A DNA stretch of 64,000 bases. Origin: an uncultured Actinomycetes bacterium. GTDB taxonomy: Bacteria > Actinomycetota > Actinomycetes > Mycobacteriales > Mycobacteriaceae. The stretch covers positions 1 through 64,000 of the forward strand of contig CAISDL010000120.1 in the NCBI GenBank assembly GCA_903884065.1. Reading direction: 5' to 3'. A program made the position numbers and the translations under genes. The notes under the pieces are model-generated. The model worked only from the letters and a program-made list of their open reading frames with translations, searched no databases and was not told the origin of the DNA. Of the stretch, positions 18,760 through 27,935 are shown piece by piece (the first letter of the stretch is position 1; every line of letters starts with the position of its first letter).

Positions 18760-19797
18760 GTGACGACCAGTGGCGCCCATTCGGACGCCTCGGTCGTCCG
18801 CACCAGACTGTGGTCCGGCGGTGACCTGGCGGCCGAGAACTTCCCGCTCGCCGACGTTTCTGAGCACCTGCATGCCGCCGGCGCGCTGGTGTGGGTCGAT
18901 CTGTTGAATCCGGGCTCGGCCCTGATCGATGAGCTGGCCGACGAACTCGGGTTCGACCGGCGTGCGGTCGAGGACGTCGTCGAGCACAGCGCGCGCACCA
19001 AGGCCATTCGTTACGCCAGCCACACGTTCCTCAACGTCTACGCCACCGCGTTGGCGCCTCAGGTGCCCGGCGCGATCGCGTCCCGGTTGCTGACCGCGCG
19101 GGTGTCGATCTTCGTGCTTCCGACCGGAGTGGTCACCGTCCGCTACGAACAGGATCCGGCCCATCCGGTCCTCGACATCGACGACGTGGTCCGCCGCTGG
19201 GATGACAACGCCGACCTGTTGCGAAAAGGCAGCCCGGCGTTGTTGCACGCGATACTCGACGTGGTGGTGGACGGCCAGTTCGACACGATCCAGCAACTTG
19301 ACGACGCCATCGAGTCTCTCGAGGACGCATTGTTCGACGATCGTTCCCAGAGCCGCCAGTTGCAGCGCGACACCTACCGTCTGCGCAAGGAACTCGTCGA
19401 GCTGCGCCGCATCGTGCTGCCGATGCGCGAAGTGGTCAACACCATCATGCGGCGCGGTTCGCCCGGGAGTGATCCGGGCGGACTCGATGGTTGGTACACC
19501 GACCTCTACGACCATGTGATCCGCGCCGCGGAGTGGACGGAGTCGTTGCGGGACATGGTCACAACGGTGTTCGAGACCAATCTCTCGCTGCAGGACGCGC
19601 GACTGAACACCATCATGAAGAAGCTCACCGGATGGGCGGCGATCATCGCGGTGCCCACCCTGGTCACGGGCTGGTACGGCCAGAACGTGCCCTATCCGGG
19701 ATACGGCAACGCCGCGGGAGTCTGGACCAGTGCCGTGCTGACGGTGCTCACCTCGGTGGCCCTCTACGTCGTATTCAAACGGCGGGACTGGCTCTAG
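18760..19797 (+). CDS. CorA family divalent cation transporter (GQN variant signature)
   Basis: Two C-terminal TM helices flanking VTGWYGQNVPYPGYG. Confidence 0.85.
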   Translation: MTTSGAHSDASVVRTRLWSGGDLAAENFPLADVSEHLHAAGALVWVDLLNPGSALIDELADELGFDRRAVEDVVEHSARTKAIRYASHTFLNVYATALAPQVPGAIASRLLTARVSIFVLPTGVVTVRYEQDPAHPVLDIDDVVRRWDDNADLLRKGSPALLHAILDVVVDGQFDTIQQLDDAIESLEDALFDDRSQSRQLQRDTYRLRKELVELRRIVLPMREVVNTIMRRGSPGSDPGGLDGWYTDLYDHVIRAAEWTESLRDMVTTVFETNLSLQDARLNTIMKKLTGWAAIIAVPTLVTGWYGQNVPYPGYGNAAGVWTSAVLTVLTSVALYVVFKRRDWL

Positions 19798-19809
19798 CCC
19801 GCCTGGCGC

Positions 19810-20028
19810 TCAGGCGTCGCTGTCGTCCTTGCCGGTGAAGACCTCTTTGGCCTTGTCGATGGCGTGGGTGGCGATGTCCATGGAGTCCTGAACGATGGCA
19901 CTCGCGCCGCCGGCGATGTCGCCCTTCACGATGTGGCCGGCGTCCTCGACGATGTCGGCGGCCTTCTCGACGGCGTGGGTCGCGATGTCCTTGGCCGCGT
20001 TGATCGCATTCTTGGGGTCAAAGCCCAT
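19810..20028 (-). CDS. 72-aa amphipathic small protein with internal duplication
   Basis: MGFDPKNAINAAKDIATHAVEKAADIVEDAGHIVKGDIAGGASAIVQDSMDIATHAIDKAKEVFTGKDDSDA; strong SD caggaggctccATG. Confidence 0.7.
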   Translation of the reverse strand: MGFDPKNAINAAKDIATHAVEKAADIVEDAGHIVKGDIAGGASAIVQDSMDIATHAIDKAKEVFTGKDDSDA

Positions 20029-20179
20029 CGGAGCCTCCTGGTGTCTGTGGATTTCTCTCGACAGTAGACCTGATGAGCAGGTGGTGATGGGGCCATCGTC
20101 GGACGAATAGACGGACCGCCCGTTCTCGGGCTGCACATGCCAGAATTCTCGATGTGATGTGGTCCACGGGTCGGCCGTT

Positions 20180-21742
20180 ATGACGAGCGACCTCGGCGGA
20201 CCGTCCGCAGCCGACGCCCGCTTCCGCAAGCTGATCGAGAACTCCGCCATCGCAACGAATCTGGTGGGCCTCGACGGCCGATTCCGGGTCGTCAATCAGG
20301 CGATGTGCGACTTGGTCGGCTATGACGCCGACACACTGCTGGGGATGACGTGGCGCGATGTGCGGGTGCCGGGTGACCCCGACGACGACGCACAGGTGAT
20401 CGTGGACATTTTGGCGGGCCGGCGAGAATCCCACCGGAGCACCCATCAATATGTCCACGCCGACGGGCATCGGATGTGGGGCGATCTGACGATCAGTTGC
20501 ATCCGGGACGCCAACGGCGTCGTCGAGAACATGATCGGCCAGATCATCGACATCACCGAGCAGGTCGAGCTACGCGCCAAGCAGCTCGAAGCGGATGCCC
20601 GGTTCCGCAGGCTGATGGAGACCTCCAACGTCGCGATGGCCCTCGTCACCCCCGGCGGCCGGATCGACGTGGCCAACCAGGCGCTGTGCACGCTGCTGGG
20701 CTACGACGAAGAGACGTTGAAGACCAGGACGTGGGAGGAGCTGACTCCCGCGAGCTATCTGGAAGCCGACCTGAAAAATACGGCGGAACTTCTCGCCGGA
20801 CGGCTGGACACCTACCGCGTCAACAAGCAGTTCATCCATGCCGACGGCCACCTGGTCTGGGTTGACCTCTCGACGAGCTGTCTGCGCGACAGCGCCGGAG
20901 CCGTGCAGTACATCGCCGCCCAGGGCGTGAACATCAACGATGAGGTGGAGGCGTTGGAGCTGCTGGCCCTGCGCGGTCGGGAGAACAAGATTCTGGCCAG
21001 CCGTCTGCAGGCCGAACTGCGCAATGCCGCTGAATACGTCGAGTCCATCCTGCCCGGCGATCTGCACGGTCCTGTCGAGGTGTCATCCTGCTATCTGCCC
21101 GCGATGGACCTCGGCGGCGATTGCTTCCAATACCGATGGCTCGACGACGACCACCTCAAGGTGTATCTGATCGACGTGTCGGGACACGGAATCAGGCCGG
21201 CTCTGCTGTCGATGTCGGTGCACAACCTCATCCGATCCGGCTCCTTGCCCGACACCACCCTGCTGAATCCCGATCGCGTCCTCGACAAGCTCAACACGCT
21301 CTTCCAGATGGAGGATCACGGCGACAGCTACTTCACCGTCTGGTACGGCGTCTACCAGCGGTCCGCCCGAATCCTGCGGTACGCCAGCGCAGGCCATCCG
21401 CCCGCCCTCGCGCTCAATCGGGACGGCGACGGCATCACGGCTGCGGGCCTGGCGACCCCGGCCAGCCCGATCGGCATGTTCCCCGACACCGTCTACACCT
21501 GCGAGTCCTACCCGGTGCCGCTGGGCGGGCAACTCCTGCTCTACAGCGACGGGGCGTTCGAGCTGCCCTTCGAGAGCGTGGGGGGCACACCGTGGTCTCA
21601 ACACGACTTCGTGAACCTGTGCACCGAGTTGGCCGCTCGACCTGACTGGTCCCTGGATCAACTCGTCGACCGGCTGCGGGCGCTCAGCCCGAGCGGGGAT
21701 TTCGAGGACGACTGCGCCCTCGTCCTGCTGACGTTCCCCTGA
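20180..21742 (+). CDS. PAS-PAS-SpoIIE/PP2C family protein phosphatase
   Basis: Two PAS repeats and CYLPAMDLGGDCFQYRWLDDDHLKVYLIDVSGHGIRPALLSMSVHNLI. Confidence 0.88.
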   Translation: MTSDLGGPSAADARFRKLIENSAIATNLVGLDGRFRVVNQAMCDLVGYDADTLLGMTWRDVRVPGDPDDDAQVIVDILAGRRESHRSTHQYVHADGHRMWGDLTISCIRDANGVVENMIGQIIDITEQVELRAKQLEADARFRRLMETSNVAMALVTPGGRIDVANQALCTLLGYDEETLKTRTWEELTPASYLEADLKNTAELLAGRLDTYRVNKQFIHADGHLVWVDLSTSCLRDSAGAVQYIAAQGVNINDEVEALELLALRGRENKILASRLQAELRNAAEYVESILPGDLHGPVEVSSCYLPAMDLGGDCFQYRWLDDDHLKVYLIDVSGHGIRPALLSMSVHNLIRSGSLPDTTLLNPDRVLDKLNTLFQMEDHGDSYFTVWYGVYQRSARILRYASAGHPPALALNRDGDGITAAGLATPASPIGMFPDTVYTCESYPVPLGGQLLLYSDGAFELPFESVGGTPWSQHDFVNLCTELAARPDWSLDQLVDRLRALSPSGDFEDDCALVLLTFP

Positions 21743-21939
21743 ACCGCGGTGCCGGTCGCCTGAGGCGGCAGAGCTCTCCCGGCCGGTGATCTGCCGGGCG
21801 CGGCCCACCCCCCGGCCGGGCAACGATTAATCGCCCCTCCTCTGGGCCCAGCTGCAGAGATTCCCCTGGTTGCGCCGTGTTCGGCGCAGGAATTCAGGCA
21901 TTTCGTCGAATTCGGCCCCGGTAGGCGCTGCCAGCGCGT

Positions 21940-22000
21940 ATTCATAGGTGAATCGATAGATCTAGATCCTCGGTGAATCTCACGGTTCAGATCCGTGAGA
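21940..22000. promoter_or_regulatory. cluster of inverted repeats upstream of GH16 gene
   Basis: ATTCA-TAGG-TGAAT (21940-21953) and TCTCACGG-N7-CCGTGAGA (21978-22000), all perfect arms. Confidence 0.45.
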
Positions 22001-22044
22001 GGATTCCGCCGGGGCAGGTCGTCGACGGAAGTGGGGGGTTCAAC

Positions 22045-23934
22045 ATGAATGGCGGCTATCCCTCCGGCGCTTGCCGGACACCCGCGGGCAGGATCGGCGC
22101 CCTCGCGCTCACCCTGGGAATCGGCACGGCGCTCGCCGCCGGACTCGGCATGCCGAACGCGCATGCCGACAGCACCGACGGTTCGAGCTCGTCGGCGACG
22201 CGATCGGCGAATGACCGCGCTTCGCGGTCCACGCCGGGAACGAATGCTCAGCAGAATCGCAGAGCGTCGCGAACCGCAGCCGTCACCGCACCCGGGGATA
22301 CCGCGGATGCTCCGTCGGCACCGGCAACGAAGTCCCCGCCGGCAAGCGCCGCGAGCCGGCGCGCCGCGGGGGACGGACCGACTGCGGCCACCACGGCTGA
22401 GTACCCGTCGGTGCCCGACATCGCGACGGCGTTCCAACCGGCAATCGCGATGTCGCCGGCGGACGTCCTCACTTCGGCGCCAGGCCTGCCCGATTCGCCG
22501 ATGCGGATTCCCGATCTGCCGAACGCGGACGTCGCAGAGGCCGCAATCGTTCCGCTGGGGGACCAAACCGTCACTGGCGCAGCCCAACTCGTTTCACCCC
22601 GCCCTGCTGCGGCGGTCAGCGCCGTGATTGCGTCGCCGGCGCCCGCCGCACGGGTGGTGTCCCCGCCGATTGCGAGCATGCCGCTGGCAATCTCGGTCGG
22701 CAGTTTCCTGACCTCGTTGGCCCACGCCCTCGGTGGCAGCACACCGACGGTTCCGGCGGACGCCGCGGCGGCGGTCATGCTCGGTGTTGCCCGACGTCAG
22801 ACGGCACCGAAGACGGTGCCGGCACCGCCGACAGTGCCGGTGCCGGTTGCGACGGCGACGGCGGCGGGCACGATGACGCCGGCTGTCGAGGCGGAGAAGA
22901 TGACGCGGTCGTCGGCCAGTTCGGTGCGCGTTGTCTCCGACCGCAACGCCTCCGGGCAGTCAGCGCTGACCATCGTCAGTGGCGGTAAGGCGTCAGCGAC
23001 GCTCACCATTCCCACCTCGACCGCCCTGACCATCCGGGCCAGGGCCAGTGCGGGGTCGCCGAACATGACGGTCTCGATCGACGGGGTCCCGGTGACCACC
23101 GTGGTGGTCGGTTCGACGTCGTATCAGGACTACACCTTCGCCGGCACGATCGCGGCGGGTAAGCACGTGATCAGCGTCTCGTCGTCGAACTCCACCTCGA
23201 AGGCCACCCTCTACCTCGACAAGGTCTCGACGACCACCGGCGCGATCGGGGATCAGTTCACCGGCAGCAAGGGGTCCGCGCCCACTGGCACGACCTGGTC
23301 GACGACTCTCGGGACCGGGTGGGATCCCGGTATCCAGAACTACACCAACGGCGGCGCGGTTCTCGACGGGCAGGGCCATCTGGTGCTCCAGGCCACCCGA
23401 GGCAGCAACGGGTCATGGACGTCGGGTCGGATCGAGAGCGCCAACAAGCTCAGCTATGGCTATGGGACCATCACCGCACGGATCAAGGTTCCCCAGGGTC
23501 AGGGGCTGTGGCCGGCGTTCTGGCTCACCGGGGCGGACGCGGCGACCAACGGGTGGCCGGCGACCGGTGAGATCGACGTGATGGAACTGCCGAGCACCAC
23601 CACCACCATGTACTCGACACTGCACGGACCCATCTCGGGGACCACCGCGACCCAGCAGGCGCAGATCATCTCGACCCTGCCGGATCTGTCCACCGACTAC
23701 CACAATTACTGGGTCAAGCACCTGCCCAACCAGATCACCTTCGGCCTGGACGGCCAGACACTGGGCACCCTGACCCCGGCGGATCTGGCACCGGGCGAGA
23801 CATGGGTCTACAACCGGCCGATGTACGTCCTCCTCAACCTCGCGGTCGGCGGCTCCTGGGCCGGCGCACCCGACAGCACCACCCCGTCCACCGCGGAGAT
23901 GCTCGTCGACTCAGTGACATTCGTCCCCGCCTGA
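22045..23934 (+). CDS. secreted GH16 glucanase with N-terminal linker and CBM-like domain
   Basis: Signal module GRIGALALTLGIGTALAAGLGMPNAHAD; beta-sandwich LTIRARASAGSPNMTVSIDGVPV; GH16 motif GEIDVMELPS. Confidence 0.85.
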   Translation: MNGGYPSGACRTPAGRIGALALTLGIGTALAAGLGMPNAHADSTDGSSSSATRSANDRASRSTPGTNAQQNRRASRTAAVTAPGDTADAPSAPATKSPPASAASRRAAGDGPTAATTAEYPSVPDIATAFQPAIAMSPADVLTSAPGLPDSPMRIPDLPNADVAEAAIVPLGDQTVTGAAQLVSPRPAAAVSAVIASPAPAARVVSPPIASMPLAISVGSFLTSLAHALGGSTPTVPADAAAAVMLGVARRQTAPKTVPAPPTVPVPVATATAAGTMTPAVEAEKMTRSSASSVRVVSDRNASGQSALTIVSGGKASATLTIPTSTALTIRARASAGSPNMTVSIDGVPVTTVVVGSTSYQDYTFAGTIAAGKHVISVSSSNSTSKATLYLDKVSTTTGAIGDQFTGSKGSAPTGTTWSTTLGTGWDPGIQNYTNGGAVLDGQGHLVLQATRGSNGSWTSGRIESANKLSYGYGTITARIKVPQGQGLWPAFWLTGADAATNGWPATGEIDVMELPSTTTTMYSTLHGPISGTTATQQAQIISTLPDLSTDYHNYWVKHLPNQITFGLDGQTLGTLTPADLAPGETWVYNRPMYVLLNLAVGGSWAGAPDSTTPSTAEMLVDSVTFVPA

Positions 23935-23936
23935 CC

Positions 23937-24926
23937 ATGCCCGTCCGTCCGGCACCCCCGTTGCCCGCGACGGTCCTGATCACCGGGGCCAACGGTTTCA
24001 TCGCCCGAGCCCTCGCCGCCCGACTGCGTGAACTCGGAACCGCGGTGCGCGGCGTCGACCTTGTCGCCTGTCCGGCTGCCTACATCGTCGCCGGCGACAC
24101 CGTGCACCCCGAGTCCTGGGCGGATCTGCTTGCCGGTGTGGATGTCGTGGTCCACACCGCCGCGCTGGTGTCCAACGCCGCCCCGCTGGACAAGGCCTGG
24201 GAGGTCAATGTTCTTGGCACTCAACGGGTGTTGTGCGCTGCGGCGGCCGCCGGCGTTTCGCGGTTCGTCCACCTCTCATCGATCGCCGCTTACGGCTTCG
24301 ACTTTCCCGACGGCGTTACCGAGAGCGACCCGGTCCGGGTCAGTGGATACAGCTATGTGGACACCAAGGTGAACTCCGAGCATGTCGTTCTGGCCGCTCA
24401 CGCCGCCGGAGAGATCGCGGCCACGATCATCCGCCCCGGCGACGTCTGGGGGCCGGGTTCCAGACCGTGGACGATCATTCCCCTGGAGATGATCGCCAAG
24501 GGGCAGTTGATTCTCCCGGCCAACGGCACCGGCATCTTCAGCCCGGTCTACATCGACAACCTGGTCGACGGCCTGATCCTCGCGATCGCCTCCAACGATG
24601 CTGTGGGACAGATCTTCACCCTGACCGACGGCTATGGGATCACCTGCGCGGACTACTTCGGCAGGCTGGCGGCTATGGCCGGCGGCAAGGTCCGCACGTT
24701 GCCCACACCGGCCGCACTGGTGCTGACAACCGCGATGGGCGCGATCCAACGCCGGCTGGGCATGGCCAGCGAATTGACCGCAGCCACGGTCGAAATGCTC
24801 GACCGCACCGGGACGTATTCCATCGCGAAGGCGCGCGGGGTGCTGGGATTCGAGCCGCTGGTCTCCCTCGATGACGGCATGGCGCGGGTGGAGCGCTGGG
24901 CCCGGACCGAGGGCCTCATCCATTGA
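23937..24926 (+). CDS. NAD(P)-dependent epimerase/3-beta-HSD family oxidoreductase
   Basis: TVLITGANGFIARALAARL Rossmann motif, SGYSYVDTKVNSE (YxxxK). Confidence 0.88.
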   Translation: MPVRPAPPLPATVLITGANGFIARALAARLRELGTAVRGVDLVACPAAYIVAGDTVHPESWADLLAGVDVVVHTAALVSNAAPLDKAWEVNVLGTQRVLCAAAAAGVSRFVHLSSIAAYGFDFPDGVTESDPVRVSGYSYVDTKVNSEHVVLAAHAAGEIAATIIRPGDVWGPGSRPWTIIPLEMIAKGQLILPANGTGIFSPVYIDNLVDGLILAIASNDAVGQIFTLTDGYGITCADYFGRLAAMAGGKVRTLPTPAALVLTTAMGAIQRRLGMASELTAATVEMLDRTGTYSIAKARGVLGFEPLVSLDDGMARVERWARTEGLIH

Positions 24927-25122
24927 CCCGCCTGGTGGGGGTTCAGTAACTGCATGGCTGCCCAACGGGGATCACGTCCGTGTCGAAGGACCCGGACAGC
25001 CTGCGCTGGAACTCGAACCCGCGTTGATCATCTCGACCCATGGTCATCCGATTCGGGGCGTGGACCGCTGGTTGCCAGGTGTTGATGCTGTTGCCCGCTG
25101 ATTCACTGGCGGGGGAGCAAGC

Positions 25123-26148
25123 TCAGGAGTCGCTGCGCGAAGGGTAGGCGTGGATGAGTGCGGTAGAGAGTTTCGGCACCGCGTGGGTGAGGGTGTGCTC
25201 CGCCTCGTGCGCGATTCGGTGTGCGTCTGCGAGGGTCACGGTGGCGTCGATGTCGAGCTCGGCCTCGGCGTGAAGCCGGTGACCGATCCACCGCAACTTC
25301 ACGTTTCGCACGCGGGTCACCCCCGGTTCCGCTGCGAGTGCCGCCTCAGCGGAGTCCACCAAGGCGGGGTCCACGCCGTCCATGAGGCGGCGGAACACAT
25401 CGCGAGCGGCGGTCCGAAGGACCGCGAGGATCGCCACGGTGATGATCAGCCCGATGATCGGGTCTGCCAGCGGGAAGCCCAGAGCGACGCCGCCTGCGCC
25501 CAGCAGCACCGCTAGCGACGTGAACCCGTCGGTGCGGGCGTGCAGCCCGTCTGCGACGAGGGCGGCCGAGCCAATGCGGCGTCCGACCCGGATGCGGTAC
25601 ACGGCGACAAGCTCATTGCCGATGAAGCCGACGAGTCCGGCGGCGGCGACCCAGCCGATGTAGTTGATCGGGACGGGATTGGCCAGGCGCCGTATTGATT
25701 CCACACCGGCGACGATCGCGGACAGCGCGATCATCGCGACCACGAAGAGTCCTGCGATGTCCTCGGCGCGACCGAAGCCGTAGGTGTAGCGGCGGGTCGC
25801 GGGCCTGGTGCCCAACGCGAACGCGACCCACAGCGGGATCGCAGTGAGCGCGTCGGCGAAGTTGTGGATGGTGTCGGCGAGCAGTGCCATCGATCCCGAG
25901 ATGATCACGATCACCACCTGGGCGATCGAGGTCGCCATCAACGCCAGGAAGCTGATCTTCACCGCGCGGATTCCGGCGGCACTTGACTCGAGTGCACCGT
26001 CGATGCTGTCGGCGGCGTCGTGGGTGTGCGGGACGAAAACCTCGCGGACTGCCGCGCCAAGCCGCCCTAACGGTACGTCGAGATCATGCCCGTGGTGATG
26101 CTCGTGACCGTGCCGGTAATCGTCCCCGTGGCCGTTTTCGTGTGTCAT
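25123..26148 (-). CDS. cation diffusion facilitator (CDF) family metal exporter, His-rich N-terminus
   Basis: MTHENGHGDDYRHGHEHHHGHDL..., ADTIHNFADALTAIPLWVAFALG. Confidence 0.92.
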   Translation of the reverse strand: MTHENGHGDDYRHGHEHHHGHDLDVPLGRLGAAVREVFVPHTHDAADSIDGALESSAAGIRAVKISFLALMATSIAQVVIVIISGSMALLADTIHNFADALTAIPLWVAFALGTRPATRRYTYGFGRAEDIAGLFVVAMIALSAIVAGVESIRRLANPVPINYIGWVAAAGLVGFIGNELVAVYRIRVGRRIGSAALVADGLHARTDGFTSLAVLLGAGGVALGFPLADPIIGLIITVAILAVLRTAARDVFRRLMDGVDPALVDSAEAALAAEPGVTRVRNVKLRWIGHRLHAEAELDIDATVTLADAHRIAHEAEHTLTHAVPKLSTALIHAYPSRSDS

Positions 26149-26564
26149 GCCCGACGTCCCTTCCGCTGCGAATTGTTCGCGGGAGGGGTCTCCATGTGCA
26201 TCAACGTGAGGTCGGCTGCATCACGATGATGGCCGGGCACACCCGATCCGGCGTGTTCAGCGTTGAACACGGCGTCGGTCACGAGTTGCTTGATGTGGTC
26301 ATTGTCGACGCTGTAATAGATGGTGGTGCCCTCGCGGCGCGTGCGGACAAGCCGTGCCATCCGGAGCTTCGCCAGGTGTTGGGACACGCTCGGGGCTGGC
26401 TTGCCGACATGGTCTGCCAAGTCGCGGACCGACATCTCCTGGCGTACGAGTGCCCAGAGGATCTGAACGCGGGTGGCATCCGCGAGCATCCGGAAGACCT
26501 CAACCACTAAGTCCACCTGGTCAGCAGGGAGTCGGCGACCGCAAGTACCTATATCTGCGTTCAT
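26145..26564 (-). CDS. ArsR/SmtB family metal-sensing repressor, KmtR-like
   Basis: VFRMLADATRVQILWALVRQEMSVRDLADHVGKPAPSVSQHLAKLRMARLVRTRREGTTIYYSV...VFNAEHAGSGVPGHHR, very close to remembered M. tuberculosis KmtR (Rv0827c); ATGA overlap with the CDF gene. Confidence 0.88.
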   Translation of the reverse strand: MNADIGTCGRRLPADQVDLVVEVFRMLADATRVQILWALVRQEMSVRDLADHVGKPAPSVSQHLAKLRMARLVRTRREGTTIYYSVDNDHIKQLVTDAVFNAEHAGSGVPGHHRDAADLTLMHMETPPANNSQRKGRRA

Positions 26565-26576
26565 ATGCAGATAATA
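26552..26576 (-). promoter_or_regulatory. candidate KmtR operator overlapping promoter and start codon
   Basis: TATCTGC-N8-GCAGATA inverted repeat (26552-26573); on minus strand TATTAT-N6-ATG. Confidence 0.55.
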
Positions 26577-26769
26577 GCCGAAAAGGTGTACGGCAGGCCG
26601 TTGGCGGCGGCGACAGCCTGCTCGACGATCCTGGTCGTCGCCTCGTCCTCGACGATGACGGCCGCGGCCGGCACGACGGCGTCGGTCTCTACGACGACGT
26701 ACGGGACGGCACGGGCGACGGGGGCGAGCCCTGCGAGCAGCCGGGTCGGGTCGCGTTCGGCCACGAGGG

Positions 26770-26882
26770 GTCACCACCCGCGTAGGGGCTGAGCGGTCGG
26801 CTGCGGACATCGTCAAGCAACTGCTCGAAACCGCCTGCCTCCCAGCTCTTTCCGACCCCGCCTGGGAACCGGAGGTCGCTGG
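26770..26882 (-). pseudogene. C-terminal remnant of an MBL-fold hydrolase (paralogous to 30293-30973)
   Basis: Reverse strand SDLRFPGGVGKSWEAGGFEQLLDDVRSRPLSPYAGGDPSW vs SGDCLFPGGVGKTWEPGGFEELLGDVTSRIFDVYGDD; no catalytic N-terminal half. Confidence 0.6.
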
Positions 26883-26894
26883 TGGCCGGCGTCC

Positions 26895-27935
26895 CTACGG
26901 CCATTGCGAGATCGTCACTTTGCCCTGGCCACCCTGTTCGGCCAGGGTGTGGGCGTGACGCAGGGTGTCGGCATTGATGGGGCTGAGCCGATGGTTGGAG
27001 AGGTCGGCGAGGCGACCTTCGTCGATGAGATGCGAAATCCGGGTGAGGATCGCACCGTGCTTCTCGATTTGCGGCCCCATCGAACGCAGGCCCATGAACT
27101 CCATTCCGAAGCTGGCCGAGCGCACGCGCAGACCACCGAAAGGCACCGGATCGAGATCGGCCATGACCGCACAGATGTGGCCGAACGGCGCGATGAGTTG
27201 TGCCATGGTGTCGAGGTACGTCGCTGCCGACGAACAGCAGACGATGAAGTCGAAGGTGCTGTCCGGCAATTGGTCTATGAGCGGCTTGCGGTGATCCACG
27301 ACTGCGTCGGCGCCCAGGCTTGAGCACCACGCTCTGCCGGACTCGGACCCCGCCGTTGCGGTCACGGTAACGCCGGCCAGTGTCTTGGCCAATTGGACTG
27401 CCGCCGAACCGGTTCCGCCGGTGGCTCCGATGACCAGCAGGGAAGCCTCGCTGTCGGTTCCGTCCGTCCTGATCCGCAGGACGTCGAATAGCGACTCCCA
27501 CGCGGTGATTCCGACCATCGGCCATGCCACCGCCCGGTCTGGGCTCAGGGCCTTCGGTAGGGGCGCGAGGAGGCGGGCGTCGACGACGATGTACTCACTC
27601 GATGCCCCCGTCGCGGCCATCGCCGAGGCCGAGCCGAAAACCTCATCACCGACCGACCAGCCACGGACTTCGATGCCGACGAATTCGATGACTCCGGCGA
27701 AGTCGGCACCCACAACTCGCAGCGATCCCGCAGATGGAATCTGCTTAGGCAGCGACTGCGCGATTTCCTCCCACGGGGTCGACCGGAAGTAGATGTCCGC
27801 CGGATTCACCCCGAGTGCAGTGGTTCGCACCACCACCTCGCTCGGCCCCGGCGCGCCCACCTCGACGGTGCCGTTCACGAGGCAGTCCGCATTCCCGTGC
27901 TGGTGGACACCAATGGCTCGAGATTCCCTGATCAC
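26895..27935 (-). CDS. zinc-type alcohol dehydrogenase/quinone oxidoreductase-like protein
   Basis: MDR family: VVGADFAGVIEFVG, LLVIGATGGTGSAAVQLAKTLAG; GTG start with TAGGAT-N6. Confidence 0.88.
   Translation of the reverse strand: MIRESRAIGVHQHGNADCLVNGTVEVGAPGPSEVVVRTTALGVNPADIYFRSTPWEEIAQSLPKQIPSAGSLRVVGADFAGVIEFVGIEVRGWSVGDEVFGSASAMAATGASSEYIVVDARLLAPLPKALSPDRAVAWPMVGITAWESLFDVLRIRTDGTDSEASLLVIGATGGTGSAAVQLAKTLAGVTVTATAGSESGRAWCSSLGADAVVDHRKPLIDQLPDSTFDFIVCCSSAATYLDTMAQLIAPFGHICAVMADLDPVPFGGLRVRSASFGMEFMGLRSMGPQIEKHGAILTRISHLIDEGRLADLSNHRLSPINADTLRHAHTLAEQGGQGKVTISQWP

Noticed and set aside
24952-25101. Short + ORF ending ...ALIISTHGHPIRGVDRWLPGVDAVAR
   Set aside because: Possible MBL-like remnant but too short and unconvincing to call.
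26561-26764. 67-aa minus ORF MAERDPTRLLAGLAPVARAVPYVVVETDAVV...
   Set aside because: Overlaps the kmtR promoter and no family recognised; probably degenerate DNA.
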